From UBA7239 sp964509075 (GTDB lineage: Bacteria; Pseudomonadota; Gammaproteobacteria; Pseudomonadales; UBA7239), in the NCBI GenBank assembly GCA_964509075.1, contig CAZDWC010000008.1, positions 124,001-188,000 of the forward strand: DNA of 64,000 nt. Direction: 5' to 3'. A program made the translations under genes and the position numbers. Shown here in pieces: positions 36,271 through 45,016 of the stretch (the stretch's first letter is position 1; each line of letters starts with the position of its first letter). The notes beneath the pieces were generated by a model, which was not told the DNA's origin, searched no databases, and worked only from the letters and a program-made list of their open reading frames with translations.

Positions 36271-37866
36271 TCACGGCTTCCGCAGCTGTTCGCTCACTGC
36301 ACCACCCCTATAGTTGCCGTCAAGCAACACCTCTGCCGGATAGCTGACGCTGCTTATCGGCGCAGCAGCTGCGTAATTGTAATCACCCACTTGTGCATAC
36401 ATCACCGTGCAAGCACTATTGATTAACGTTACCGTATTGCTCAAACGCGAACATCCACCAGAGACAGAAACACTCACCGGCAAACCAGAGCTGGCAGTTG
36501 CAGCAACAGCAAATGCTGAACCATAAGCAATACTCACTGGTGCGGGTTGCGTGACGATAATACTTTGAGCCGCTTTCACGGCCGCCGAGCCATCAATCTT
36601 GTTAGTCGCAGCAAAATAATTACTGCTGCCTGCCTGCGAATACGTCACGGTGCACGCCGTAGTGCCGCTGACCATGGTCACCGTATTACCACTGAGTGAA
36701 CAGCCACCGCTAACAGCAATGCTCACCGCCAAACCCGAGCTTGCTGTGGCTGCAACAACAAAGCTCGATCCATACACCGCACTGGCCGGCGCAGCTTGCG
36801 TGATGGTAATGCTCTGAGTCGCTTTGGTAGCAGTTGTGGTACCGCTTCGACTCGCCGGGTTGTAGCTGCTGTTGCCCGCCTGTGAATAGGTGACCGTACA
36901 CGCGGTGCTGCCGCTGGCCATACTGATAACCGCGCTACCTGTACCAGAACCACTGCAGCCGCCGCTGCCGACAATACTCACCGGCAGCGCAGAACTGGCG
37001 GTGGCCGCCACTGTAAAACTTGCACCGAATACTGCACTGGATGGCTCAGACTGCGTAATGGTGATGGTTTGCGGAACGGTAGAATCCAGCGTTAACCCGT
37101 TGCAGCTGCTGGCGGTTGCCACGCAGCCGTATGGATTGGAGGCACTCCAACTGTCAGGCAAACCATCATTGTCTCCATCCTCGCTCGCAGCATTATTGAG
37201 CGGAAACTTGTCGAATCCATCCGCAACCCCATCGTTATCATCATCGCTATCCTGCACCAACGTAGTTCTGGAACCAAAATCAATTTCATCAACAGCTGCT
37301 TCAGTACAGGCAAAACGAAATCCTCCACAGGTGCTGTAACGCCACTCGACAACATGTGAACCCGCTGTGGTTGCTGTATTACACCCGTAGCGATTCGAGC
37401 CAATGCTCGTACAACTGACCGCTACTACAACGCCATCAATATATACAGATGGCTGACCGCTCGTGACCATATGCGAAAGATTGTAGCCCGCTGTAAACTT
37501 GAAACTGATGGAAGGGCCTGTGACTACCGGGATTCTCAGAATGGCCGGCTGCAAAGTACAACTTACTTGCACACCTCCCGACCCAATACGGTAACAACTC
37601 TGGCCCTGCGTCACCGTCCAATTGGTGGTATACGCCCCAGGGTTAAATGCTTCATAGGCACTCGGACAACCTGCAAAAAACTTATCCGGCTTGCCATCGT
37701 GGTCAGTATCCACGGCAGCGCAGGCATCTGCAGGAAATGCATCGACACTGTCATCCACACCGTCTCCATCGGTATCCGCCGCCCACGCCTGCAACGGCAA
37801 GGCTGCAACCAAAGCCAATAGAAACATCGCCAGCACATGGCGGCACACGGAAACGGATTTACCCAT
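36271..37866 (-). CDS. Secreted protein with thrombospondin-3-like Ca repeats and Ig-like repeats
   Basis: 531 aa. Signal peptide ending QAWA. Calcium-binding TSP3-type segments follow directly (DTDGDGVDDSVDAFP, DTDHDGKPDKF) and again near 215-245 (DSDDDNDGVADGFDKFPLN). The C-terminal half holds three repeats of about 75-85 aa, each opening with QxITITQxxPxSAVxGxxF and containing a Cys pair (GGCS ... STACTVTYSQAG), resembling MBG/Ig-like surface domains. There is no sorting signal I recognise. The second ATG (37864-37866) is used because GGGG precedes it; an ATG 12 nt upstream lacks a ribosome site. Probably a surface adhesin or matrix protein. Confidence 0.7.
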   Translation of the reverse strand: MGKSVSVCRHVLAMFLLALVAALPLQAWAADTDGDGVDDSVDAFPADACAAVDTDHDGKPDKFFAGCPSAYEAFNPGAYTTNWTVTQGQSCYRIGSGGVQVSCTLQPAILRIPVVTGPSISFKFTAGYNLSHMVTSGQPSVYIDGVVVAVSCTSIGSNRYGCNTATTAGSHVVEWRYSTCGGFRFACTEAAVDEIDFGSRTTLVQDSDDDNDGVADGFDKFPLNNAASEDGDNDGLPDSWSASNPYGCVATASSCNGLTLDSTVPQTITITQSEPSSAVFGASFTVAATASSALPVSIVGSGGCSGSGTGSAVISMASGSTACTVTYSQAGNSSYNPASRSGTTTATKATQSITITQAAPASAVYGSSFVVAATASSGLAVSIAVSGGCSLSGNTVTMVSGTTACTVTYSQAGSSNYFAATNKIDGSAAVKAAQSIIVTQPAPVSIAYGSAFAVAATASSGLPVSVSVSGGCSRLSNTVTLINSACTVMYAQVGDYNYAAAAPISSVSYPAEVLLDGNYRGGAVSEQLRKP

Positions 37867-37926
37867 AAAAAACCCCATCGATTATTGTTGTCAGTGCCGT
37901 TGTTGTGATTGCCAATTTATCATTCA

Positions 37927-37935
37927 CCCCCCCCC
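37927..37935. repeat. C9/G9 homopolymer in the divergent promoter region
   Basis: Nine C between the divergent starts of the secreted repeat protein (37866) and the HIT protein (37992), about 60 nt from each. It could alter promoter geometry by slippage. Confidence 0.6.
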
Positions 37936-37991
37936 GCAACAAGACACACTTTTTGTTAGACAATGCCTACCTCACTGACAGGAGAGCAAAC

Positions 37992-38351
37992 ATGTCCGAC
38001 ACCATCTTTGGCAAGATCGTCCGCGGTGAAATCCCCGCCGAGAAACTCCACGAAGACGAGCATTGCATCGCCATCCGCGACATTCACCCGCGCGCGCCGG
38101 TGCATCTGCTGGTGATCCCGAAAAAAAGCATTCCGCGCCTGGTGGACGCCAATCCGGAAGACCAGGCTCTGCTCGGCCATTTGATGCTGGTGGCGGGCAA
38201 GCTCGCTGAAGATCACGGTGTGGGCGATTCCTTCCGCCTGCTGGTCAACAATGGCGAAGGCGCCGGGCAGACGGTATTCCACCTGCACCTGCACATCCTT
38301 GGAAACGATAACCTCCACCATAAGTACACGGAAGCCGACATGGCCCAATAG
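37992..38351 (+). CDS. HIT-family nucleotide phosphoramidase (HinT-like)
   Basis: 119 aa. N-terminus TIFGKIVRGEIPAEKL and the histidine triad TVFHLHLHILG near residues 96-106. It hydrolyses adenosine phosphoramidates. AGGAGAG lies 8 nt before the ATG. The same gene occurs in truncated form at 62449-62720: the two proteins differ at few positions plus a four-residue insert here (LHHK after GNDN). The similarity continues about 40 nt past the stop codon, so a segment was duplicated. Downstream lies a receptor pseudogene. Confidence 0.9.
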   Translation: MSDTIFGKIVRGEIPAEKLHEDEHCIAIRDIHPRAPVHLLVIPKKSIPRLVDANPEDQALLGHLMLVAGKLAEDHGVGDSFRLLVNNGEGAGQTVFHLHLHILGNDNLHHKYTEADMAQ

Positions 38352-38454
38352 TGCCGGAAGAGGCGAATCGCGCCGGCTGTTACGGATGAAAGCGACCCAA
38401 TCGGGTCAGGCCCCGATTTGCGCGATCAGATCCTTGTCTGTCACTTGCCTCCCT

Positions 38455-39058
38455 ATGGACGCCACGCACACGAACGAAAACCTGCGTACCGTGCCGCCCA
38501 GTGTCAGCTTGTTTACACGTGAACAGATCGACCAGCTGGGCGTCGACTACCTGCACGAGCTGCTCAACTACGTTCCTGGCTTTCAGGCTTTCCGCCAGGA
38601 AGAAGCCGGCGACGAGTATTACCACAGCGCGCGCACCGCTCCAGTACAGCCAGCCGTTCTTTTCTGCCAATTTCCGGGCTGTCCAAATTTGAAACAGATT
38701 CACATACAGCCTCGGCAAGCTTGCAGGCAGATTGGCTACCGGTCGCCGGGCAACATTGGGCACGTTTCCACTGATTGATCCGAATGATCGCGACATTGCC
38801 AGCGCCTACCTGCAATACCAGCTGCAATTATCGCTGGAATACATCGGACAGATTTCCGAGGCATGGCAGTGCCGCGCAAGCTACAGCCAGTTCGGCAATT
38901 TGCAATACGCCATCACTCACCGGCAGAGTCTCTACCTTGAAGCCAAAAATCTGCTCGACACCGACTCGGAAACACCTTATCTGCGCAACACCTTTGAACG
39001 TGGCTTGCCGGATCGCGGACGCGAACTGACATTGGGCTTTCGCTGGCTGTTCGACTGA
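38455..39058 (+). pseudogene. Decayed TonB-dependent receptor remnant
   Basis: Two blocks match the intact receptor at 50624-52561. Positions about 38480-38630 encode LRTVPPSVSLFTREQIDQL and NYVPGFQAFRQEEAGDEYYH, the plug start. Positions 38820-39058 encode LEYIGQISEAWQCRASYSQF followed directly by the last strands through GLPDRGRELTLGFRWLFD and the stop. Nearly the whole barrel between them is missing. The two blocks are in different frames, and a further internal deletion removes about 60 residues after FGNL. It has no signal peptide or proper start. Not functional. Confidence 0.88.
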
Positions 39059-39075
39059 CACCAGAAAATCGAGAG

Positions 39076-39666
39076 CTAACCCAGGCGACAGACTTCGCCT
39101 GTCATGACATCGCGAATCTGTGTCGGGTTTTTCTGTCCTCCGGTGTGGCCGGGCAGGACCGCATCCAGCTGGCTGCCAAAATACTTGCGCACGGCAAACA
39201 ACGTACGCGCTGCTGGTTTGCCGGCAGGGTTGGCGGAGGTGGAGACCAGCGGCCCGCCAAATTGTGTGCACAGCGCAGCGACTATTGGGTGCGCACTGAC
39301 ACGCAGCGCCAACGTGTTCCGTCCGCCAGTAATCCAGTGCGGTGCAGCACCATTGTTCGGCACCAGCCAGGTGTGCGGACCGGGCCAGCTGGCACGCATG
39401 GTGACGATTTTTTCTGCCGGCAAGCCGAGCAGAAACGGCGCGAACTGGTCGATGTCTGCTGCCACAAGAATCACGCCCTTGCGCCAGTCGCGCTGTTTCA
39501 ACGCGAGCAGCTGCAACACCGCGTCTTCATTAAACGGGTCACAACTCACGCCCCACACCGCTTCGGTGGGGCAGGCAATCACACCGCCAACGCGCAGTGC
39601 CTGCACAGCGAATTGCAAGCGCAGCGGTGAAAAACAGGCGGGGTTTTTTTCAGACGCCGAAAGCAT
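39076..39666 (-). CDS. tsaC: Threonylcarbamoyl-AMP synthase (TsaC/YrdC)
   Basis: 196 aa. YrdC fold: GGVIACPTEAVWGVSCDPF, KQRDWRKGVILVA (substrate-binding Lys/Arg), PGPHTWLVP and STSANPAGKPA. Makes the threonylcarbamoyl-adenylate used for t6A37 tRNA modification; tsaE at 56786 belongs to the same pathway. It overlaps yraN by 17 nt. Confidence 0.93.
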   Translation of the reverse strand: MLSASEKNPACFSPLRLQFAVQALRVGGVIACPTEAVWGVSCDPFNEDAVLQLLALKQRDWRKGVILVAADIDQFAPFLLGLPAEKIVTMRASWPGPHTWLVPNNGAAPHWITGGRNTLALRVSAHPIVAALCTQFGGPLVSTSANPAGKPAARTLFAVRKYFGSQLDAVLPGHTGGQKNPTQIRDVMTGEVCRLG

Positions 39667-40012
39667 TTTTTATCCACTCGAACTGTAAACCGCTCTCGCC
39701 GGGGCGGGCGGCGACAATATCAAATCGGCAGGGTTTGTGCTGCCAGTCCTTGTGCGCGAGCAAAAACAATTGCGCAGTGCGCAGCAACTTTTGCTGCTTG
39801 CTGCGCGTGACGGTTTCTGCCGGCGTGCCATACGCATCGCTCTTGCGAAAACGCACTTCCACAAATACCAGCGTGTCAGCTTCGCGCATCACCAGATCCA
39901 GTTCGCCGCCGCGCGTGTTGTAGTTGCGCGCCATGCACTGCAAGCCTCGCTGTTCCAGGAAATGGCAGGCGGCAGCTTCCACCGCTTCGCCGTGGGCGCG
40001 CGGCGCTGCCAT
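39650..40012 (-). CDS. yraN: YraN/UPF0102 family nuclease-like protein
   Basis: 120 aa. Restriction-endonuclease-like fold: ARNYNTRGGELDLVMREAD and LVFVEVRFRKSDAYG carry the conserved E-x-D-x(n)-E-V-(K/R) residues. Function not settled. It starts at the last base of the lpoA stop, the usual lpoA-yraN linkage of gammaproteobacteria; tsaC here takes the place of the usual downstream gene. Confidence 0.92.
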   Translation of the reverse strand: MAAPRAHGEAVEAAACHFLEQRGLQCMARNYNTRGGELDLVMREADTLVFVEVRFRKSDAYGTPAETVTRSKQQKLLRTAQLFLLAHKDWQHKPCRFDIVAARPGESGLQFEWIKNAFGV

Positions 40013-41889
40013 CAGGGTTGGTCACTGCCCAGCACAGGCATGGGCTGCGGTTGTCCATCCTGTATCACAGCGGGTACCAGCTTGCGCGCCACATGGCGGT
40101 CGCGATCCAGATACAGGTAGCCGGTATTGCCCGGTACGTGCAGGCTGGCGTTGGCCTGCATCAGCGGCAGGCGCAGGTACAGTTGCTGGGCATCGGCGCC
40201 CATCGCGTAGAGCATTTCCATCTCGGCGGGCGGTTTGTCACCGGTGCTGCGCAGGGGCCCCTGCCCCACCTGCCAGGGTGTCAGGCACAGGCGCACGCCG
40301 TTGGCGGGTTTGTTGCGGCCAAGACTGGTGCTGGCCGACAGCAGCTGCGAGCTGCTGTAGACGGCAACCTGCGGCGCATTGTTGCGCGCCAGATTCTGCA
40401 CCACGGCGGCGGCATCACTGCTGTTGCCGACAAAGTAGATCATGTCCGGCAGCTGGCTGCCTTCGCGGTACTGGCCGGTGGCGAGGTCGATGCCCAGGGC
40501 ATCGGCGATCTGCACGCCGTAGTTGCCACCATCAGGCTGGTAGCGGATATCGGCGGTCACGCTGCCGCCCAGCAATTCCCACTTGCGCAGGAATGCCTGG
40601 CGCAGACGCTCGCCGCGCTCACCCTCCGGTGTCATCACCACCGCCCGTTGCGCGCGGTTGGCCCACGCAGCTTCGGCCACCTGCCGCACCTCATCTTCCG
40701 GGTTGAGGCTGAATTGAAACAACTTGTCGGGAGCATTGCCGGGGGCCGGCGGATTGTTCAGCGCCAGCGTCGGTACCGGCAGCTCGGTCTGTTGCGCCAG
40801 TACTTGCACCTGCTCGCGCTCCAGTGGTCCGATCACCAGTTCCGCGCCCTGTGCCACGGCGGCGTGATAACTGGCGAGGATGTCGGGGTTGGCGCTGCTG
40901 TCGATCAGGTCGATCTGCACATCCGGGTTGCCGGTACTGGCGGCGAGCGTGCGGTAGTAGCCGGCGAGGAAGCCGTCGCGCACCGCACGGCCAGCTGCGG
41001 CGCGTTTGCCGGACAAGGGCAGCAGCAGGGCGATGTGGCGGGGCTGGTCATCCAGCAACTTGCGCAGCAGCTTCATGTCGGCCGGCATGAAGCGGTTGGC
41101 GGGATGTACGGGCCAGCTGTGCTGCCAGTCTTGCAAAGCTGCCGCCTGCTGTTCGATGTTGTCGAGACCCTGGCGCTGGATGTGCGCCAGTGCCAGCCAG
41201 CCATTGAGTGTCTGGTTTTGTGGTTGGGTTTCCAGCCACTGGAATTCCTCTTCGCGCAATTGTGACAGCAGTGTCCAGATGGCATCGCTGTTGTCGCGCT
41301 GACTGGCTTCGTCCGTCAACAGCGGGCTTTGTGCCAGGCGCTCGTTGAGTGCGTCGAGCGGGCGCTGCTCGGCTTCAAACAAACGGGCGCGCAGGCCGTG
41401 CAGCCGGGCGCTGTCAGCGGCGTTCAGGTTGGCGGCGAGGGCGTTGAGGCGATTGTCCTGCAGCACGGTATCGGCCACCAGCAGCTGGCGCTTGTCGAGC
41501 GCGGTGGCGCCGTACAGCAGGCTGTAGCGCAGCAGTGCATCACCGGCGAGCCTGCCCGGCTGGATCTCGGCCAGCGCGCGGCTGGCGCGGTCTGCGTCGC
41601 CGGCGTTCTGGTAGAGCGCGGCCACCTGCATCAGCAGCTGCTCGCGCTCGGGAGAAGCTGCGCTTTCGGCGCGCTGCAACAGCTGCAGCGCCGTGTTGTC
41701 CGTGGCGCTCTGTGCCACCGCAGCAGGTTTGTCATGGAGGTCAGTCGACTTGTCTGCTGGCTTGCTGGCGCAGGCCGTCAGGCCACAAGCCAGCAGCACT
41801 GCCAACAGGCGGAGCTTGTGCCTCGCCGTGCCAGCACACGAGGCGGGCTTGTCACAGCGGTGTGATTCATCACGTAGAATGGGAAACAT
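40012..41889 (-). CDS. lpoA: Penicillin-binding protein activator LpoA
   Basis: 625 aa. Lipoprotein signal with lipobox LTAC (Cys near residue 40), a helical TPR-like N-domain (about 60-290), and a C-terminal periplasmic-binding-protein-like domain beginning HIALLLPLSGKRAAAGRAVR and including VIGPLEREQVQVL. As an outer-membrane lipoprotein it stimulates PBP1A-type peptidoglycan synthases. The ATG at 41887-41889 is used. Only 20 nt separate it from divergent rsmI, so the promoters must overlap the opposing coding region. Confidence 0.88.
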   Translation of the reverse strand: MFPILRDESHRCDKPASCAGTARHKLRLLAVLLACGLTACASKPADKSTDLHDKPAAVAQSATDNTALQLLQRAESAASPEREQLLMQVAALYQNAGDADRASRALAEIQPGRLAGDALLRYSLLYGATALDKRQLLVADTVLQDNRLNALAANLNAADSARLHGLRARLFEAEQRPLDALNERLAQSPLLTDEASQRDNSDAIWTLLSQLREEEFQWLETQPQNQTLNGWLALAHIQRQGLDNIEQQAAALQDWQHSWPVHPANRFMPADMKLLRKLLDDQPRHIALLLPLSGKRAAAGRAVRDGFLAGYYRTLAASTGNPDVQIDLIDSSANPDILASYHAAVAQGAELVIGPLEREQVQVLAQQTELPVPTLALNNPPAPGNAPDKLFQFSLNPEDEVRQVAEAAWANRAQRAVVMTPEGERGERLRQAFLRKWELLGGSVTADIRYQPDGGNYGVQIADALGIDLATGQYREGSQLPDMIYFVGNSSDAAAVVQNLARNNAPQVAVYSSSQLLSASTSLGRNKPANGVRLCLTPWQVGQGPLRSTGDKPPAEMEMLYAMGADAQQLYLRLPLMQANASLHVPGNTGYLYLDRDRHVARKLVPAVIQDGQPQPMPVLGSDQP

Positions 41890-41909
41890 CTTCTGATCCG
41901 GTTTTCGGC

Positions 41910-42764
41910 ATGCCCTCCATGACGTCACAACGTGCAACGCTGTATCTGGTGGCAACACCCATAGGCAATCTGGACGACATGGTACCGCGCGCGGTCAAGG
42001 TTCTCCAATCCGCAGATGCCATCGCTGTCGAGGACAGTCGTCACAGCGGCAAGTTGTTGCAGCATTTCAATATCAGCAAGCCGTTGATTCCCTATCACGA
42101 CCACAACGAGCGCGACGCCGCCGAACGCATCCTGCAGTTGCTGCAAGCCGGCAAGCGCGTGGCCCTGATCTCGGATGCGGGCACGCCGGCGATTGCCGAT
42201 CCCGGCTACCGGCTGGTGAGACTCGCCCACCAGCACGCTGTGCGCGTGGAAAGTGTGCCGGGCCCATGCGCGGCGATTGCGGCGCTGGCCGGCTCCGGTT
42301 TGCCGTCCGACAGTTTTCGTTTCAACGGTTTCCTGCCAGCCAAACAGCAGGCGCGCAAAACAGCCTTGGAAAACTTGCGTGAAGAAACGGCGACGCTGAT
42401 TTTCTACGAGGCACCACACCGCCTTGCGGATACCGTGAGTGACATGGCAGAAGTCCTGGGCGGCGAACGCGAAGTGTGCCTGACGCGCGAACTCACCAAA
42501 CATTTTGAAACGCTGTGGTTGACTACACTCGCTGAGCTGCAGCAGGCGATTGCTGAAAAGCGTGTGGAAGAACGCGGCGAGATCGTGTTGATTGTCGCAG
42601 GCAATCCGCAACAGCCGGCAGACGATGCAGAAGCTGAACGTGTATTGAAAATATTGCTGCAGGAACTGCCGGTGAAACAGGCATCGGCCTTGGCATCGCA
42701 AATCACCGGCGTAGCGAAACGAGAGTTGTACCAGCGCGCACTGGCTCTCAAGGATGAAAACTGA
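41910..42764 (+). CDS. rsmI: 16S rRNA 2'-O-ribose C1402 methyltransferase
   Basis: 284 aa. Tetrapyrrole-methylase fold: LYLVATPIGNLDDMVPRAV, EDSRHSGKLL, LISDAGTPAIADPGYRLV (in part), and SFRFNGFLPAKQ. It methylates C1402 of 16S rRNA. Start at the ATG 41910, or the ATG 9 nt later. Its TGA overlaps the ATG of the sulfatase (TGATG), an unusual partner. Confidence 0.94.
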   Translation: MPSMTSQRATLYLVATPIGNLDDMVPRAVKVLQSADAIAVEDSRHSGKLLQHFNISKPLIPYHDHNERDAAERILQLLQAGKRVALISDAGTPAIADPGYRLVRLAHQHAVRVESVPGPCAAIAALAGSGLPSDSFRFNGFLPAKQQARKTALENLREETATLIFYEAPHRLADTVSDMAEVLGGEREVCLTRELTKHFETLWLTTLAELQQAIAEKRVEERGEIVLIVAGNPQQPADDAEAERVLKILLQELPVKQASALASQITGVAKRELYQRALALKDEN

Positions 42765-44593
42765 TGCGCAATGGCTGGCGCGTGACAGGGTTGTTGTTGT
42801 GCGTATTGTTCGCCGGCAGCGCATTTGCTGCCACGAAACCGAATGTGTTGTTGATTGTGCTGGACGATGCTGGTTACAGCGATGTGGCCGGTTTCGGCCG
42901 CAACGATGCGCCGACGCCGAACCTGTTGCAGATTGCCAATGAAGGTGTGCGCTTCACGCGCCATTATGCCGATAGTACGTGCAAGCCGTCGCGGCTGGCG
43001 TTATTGACCGGGCGCGTGTCGGCACAGGTGGCACAGGCGCCGGATTTTCGCGGCATCTCGCCGCAAGTGCTCACGCTCGCTGAAGTGCTGCAGCAAAATG
43101 GTTACAGCACACATCACATTGGCAAGTGGCATCTCGGCGATTCAGTGCGCGACAGCTGGCCCGACAAACAAGGCTTTGATGACTGGTTCGGTTTTCTGAA
43201 CCAGTTTCAATTGAAAGGCCCGGATGCCGATGGTCGCTTCACCAAACGCCCCACTTACACCAATCCGTTTCTGCAAAGTGACAGAACGCCACTACAGCAA
43301 TATCAGGGACATCTTGAAGATATTCTGGCTGATCGTGTCGTGGAAACAATTCGTCAACAAAAGTCATCCACGCCATGGTTTATCAATTACTGGTTGTTTG
43401 CGCCGCACCACCCGAGCGTGGCGTCGGCAGAATTCCTGCAGAAATTCCCGCCGACACCTGCTGGCAAATATCAGGCATTGCTGGCGCAAGCCGATTTTGA
43501 AATCGGCCGCGCGATCAGCGCGCTGCGTGAAACCAAACAACTCGACAATACCTTGGTCGTTGTGGTTTCGGATAATGGCGGCACCAATGAGCTGATGAAC
43601 AACAACGCGCCGTTTGCGGGTGTGAAAGGCGGCTATCAGGAAGGCAGCTTGCGCACGCCCTTGATCGTGCGTTGGCCAGACAAACGCCATGCCGGTGAAG
43701 CGCGCGATGCAATCGTCGCGATTCAGGATATTTATCCCACGGTGCTCGGCGCTGCCGGCATTCAGCCACCTGCCAATCTTGATGGTCAGGATTTGCAGCC
43801 GCTGCTCGATGGCAAAACATTGCTGCCGCGCCTGCTGGTGCATGAAATGGTTAATCCCGGCGCGTTTCATTTCGGCGTGCTCAGCACGGACGGTAACTGG
43901 CGGCTCGCAGACAATGCTCTTTACGATCTCGTGCATGATGCCGCGAGTGCACAGGATGTCGCTTCACAACACCCGCAGCAACTGAAAAGAATGCAGGATA
44001 TGTTCAACACATGGCGCGAGAAAAAAATCGCGCTCACACTCGACTACCGGCAGCAGAACAAACATGGCGTTGCAATTGTTTCCGGCGATGATTTCCGTCG
44101 CGCGCCGGGTTACGGCGCTTTCAGTTTTGCTGTCGATGCCACATGGCCAGCCAGGCCGCCTGCACAGCCGATGTATATTGCCGAGCAGCCCGGAGTATGG
44201 TCATTGCGCCTGAACCCCGACCGTACCTTCACGCTGCAAATGGGTGAAGACAGCATGCAGACGCAAGCACTCCCCGATGCCATATGGCGCGCCGGCAGAG
44301 CCAATCTGCTGCTGAGCAGTGTTTTCACGCGTTCGCGTTTACATGAGGGGCGCAATCACGGCGAGATGCAATTCCATGCGGACTCAACATTGCTGATGGA
44401 ATGGCAGCAGACGAATCCACAGGAAAACACGTCGCGCCTGTCCGCACCGACGTTTATCGGCCAACGCAGTGATGGCAGTGCGCGCTGGCAAGGCGAACTC
44501 GGCGTTGCACAATTCTACAATGCAGCGCTGACAGCAGAACGCACATCGATGATCCCCGGCGACTTATCTGCCACCGAAGAGAGCGCCGAATAA
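42764..44593 (+). CDS. Secreted Cys-type sulfatase
   Basis: 609 aa. Signal peptide ending GSAFA. Alkaline-phosphatase-like fold: NVLLIVLDDAGYSDVAGFGR (metal Asp pair), the sulfatase signature STCKPSRLALLTGR near residues 70-83 whose Cys would become formylglycine, HIGKWHLGD (Lys/His), and VVVVSDNGGTNE. The Lys after the signature Cys departs from the usual small residue. The C-terminal 120 residues look like a laminin-G-type beta domain (GELGVAQFYNAAL). It hydrolyses a sulfate ester, probably of a polysaccharide. Coupled to rsmI by a TGATG overlap. The formylglycine-generating enzyme is not in the window. Confidence 0.88.
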   Translation: MRNGWRVTGLLLCVLFAGSAFAATKPNVLLIVLDDAGYSDVAGFGRNDAPTPNLLQIANEGVRFTRHYADSTCKPSRLALLTGRVSAQVAQAPDFRGISPQVLTLAEVLQQNGYSTHHIGKWHLGDSVRDSWPDKQGFDDWFGFLNQFQLKGPDADGRFTKRPTYTNPFLQSDRTPLQQYQGHLEDILADRVVETIRQQKSSTPWFINYWLFAPHHPSVASAEFLQKFPPTPAGKYQALLAQADFEIGRAISALRETKQLDNTLVVVVSDNGGTNELMNNNAPFAGVKGGYQEGSLRTPLIVRWPDKRHAGEARDAIVAIQDIYPTVLGAAGIQPPANLDGQDLQPLLDGKTLLPRLLVHEMVNPGAFHFGVLSTDGNWRLADNALYDLVHDAASAQDVASQHPQQLKRMQDMFNTWREKKIALTLDYRQQNKHGVAIVSGDDFRRAPGYGAFSFAVDATWPARPPAQPMYIAEQPGVWSLRLNPDRTFTLQMGEDSMQTQALPDAIWRAGRANLLLSSVFTRSRLHEGRNHGEMQFHADSTLLMEWQQTNPQENTSRLSAPTFIGQRSDGSARWQGELGVAQFYNAALTAERTSMIPGDLSATEESAE

Positions 44594-44601
44594 TTTGTCG
44601 C

Positions 44602-44928
44602 TCATACGAGCAGGATTTCACCGTTGACAATGGAGATGGGCAGAGGCTCGAGTGCGTCACCGGTGCAGGGGCCGGCGATGCACAGCCCGGTTTCGATGAC
44701 AAACAGCGCGCCGTGGGTCGCGCACTGGATCAACTCACCGCTGCTGTTGAGGAACTGGTCCGGCATCCATTCCAGCGGCACGCCGATGTGCGGACAACTG
44801 TTGATATAGGCGTGGACTGCACCGGCTTTTCTCACCAGAAACAGCGGCAGCTCGCCGCGCTCGAAACCGCGTGCACTGCCCTCGGGCAGCTCATCCAGCG
44901 TGCAGAGAAAACCATCAGTGGCAGACAT
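44602..44928 (-). CDS. Rieske [2Fe-2S] ferredoxin-like protein
   Basis: 108 aa soluble protein. Rieske ligands C-P-H near residue 45 and C-A-T-H near 69, with the intervening GVPLEWMPDQFL. Such small Rieske proteins resemble the ferredoxin or NirD-type subunits of oxygenases and nitrite reductases. No partner enzyme is adjacent. The start at the ATG 44926-44928 is preferred over one 21 nt upstream on weak grounds. It lies 88 nt after the HDOD gene on the same strand. Confidence 0.82.
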   Translation of the reverse strand: MSATDGFLCTLDELPEGSARGFERGELPLFLVRKAGAVHAYINSCPHIGVPLEWMPDQFLNSSGELIQCATHGALFVIETGLCIAGPCTGDALEPLPISIVNGEILLV

Positions 44929-45016
44929 GGGTGGCGACCTGTTTGGCATTGCCGGCAGTGTAGGAAGCTGCCGGCGTTGTCGCAAATGAAAACAGCCGCA
45001 AACGAGATGAAGTGAA

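Noticed and set aside
37955..37961. GTTAGAC as an attC core near the intact HIT gene
   Set aside because: The 7-mer is degenerate and common. No matching RYYYAAC arm or palindrome lies upstream.
40018..41265. Long plus-strand open frame of 415 codons
   Set aside because: It lies antisense to lpoA, whose protein has a lipobox and recognisable domains. The antisense translation is low-complexity and has no family features.
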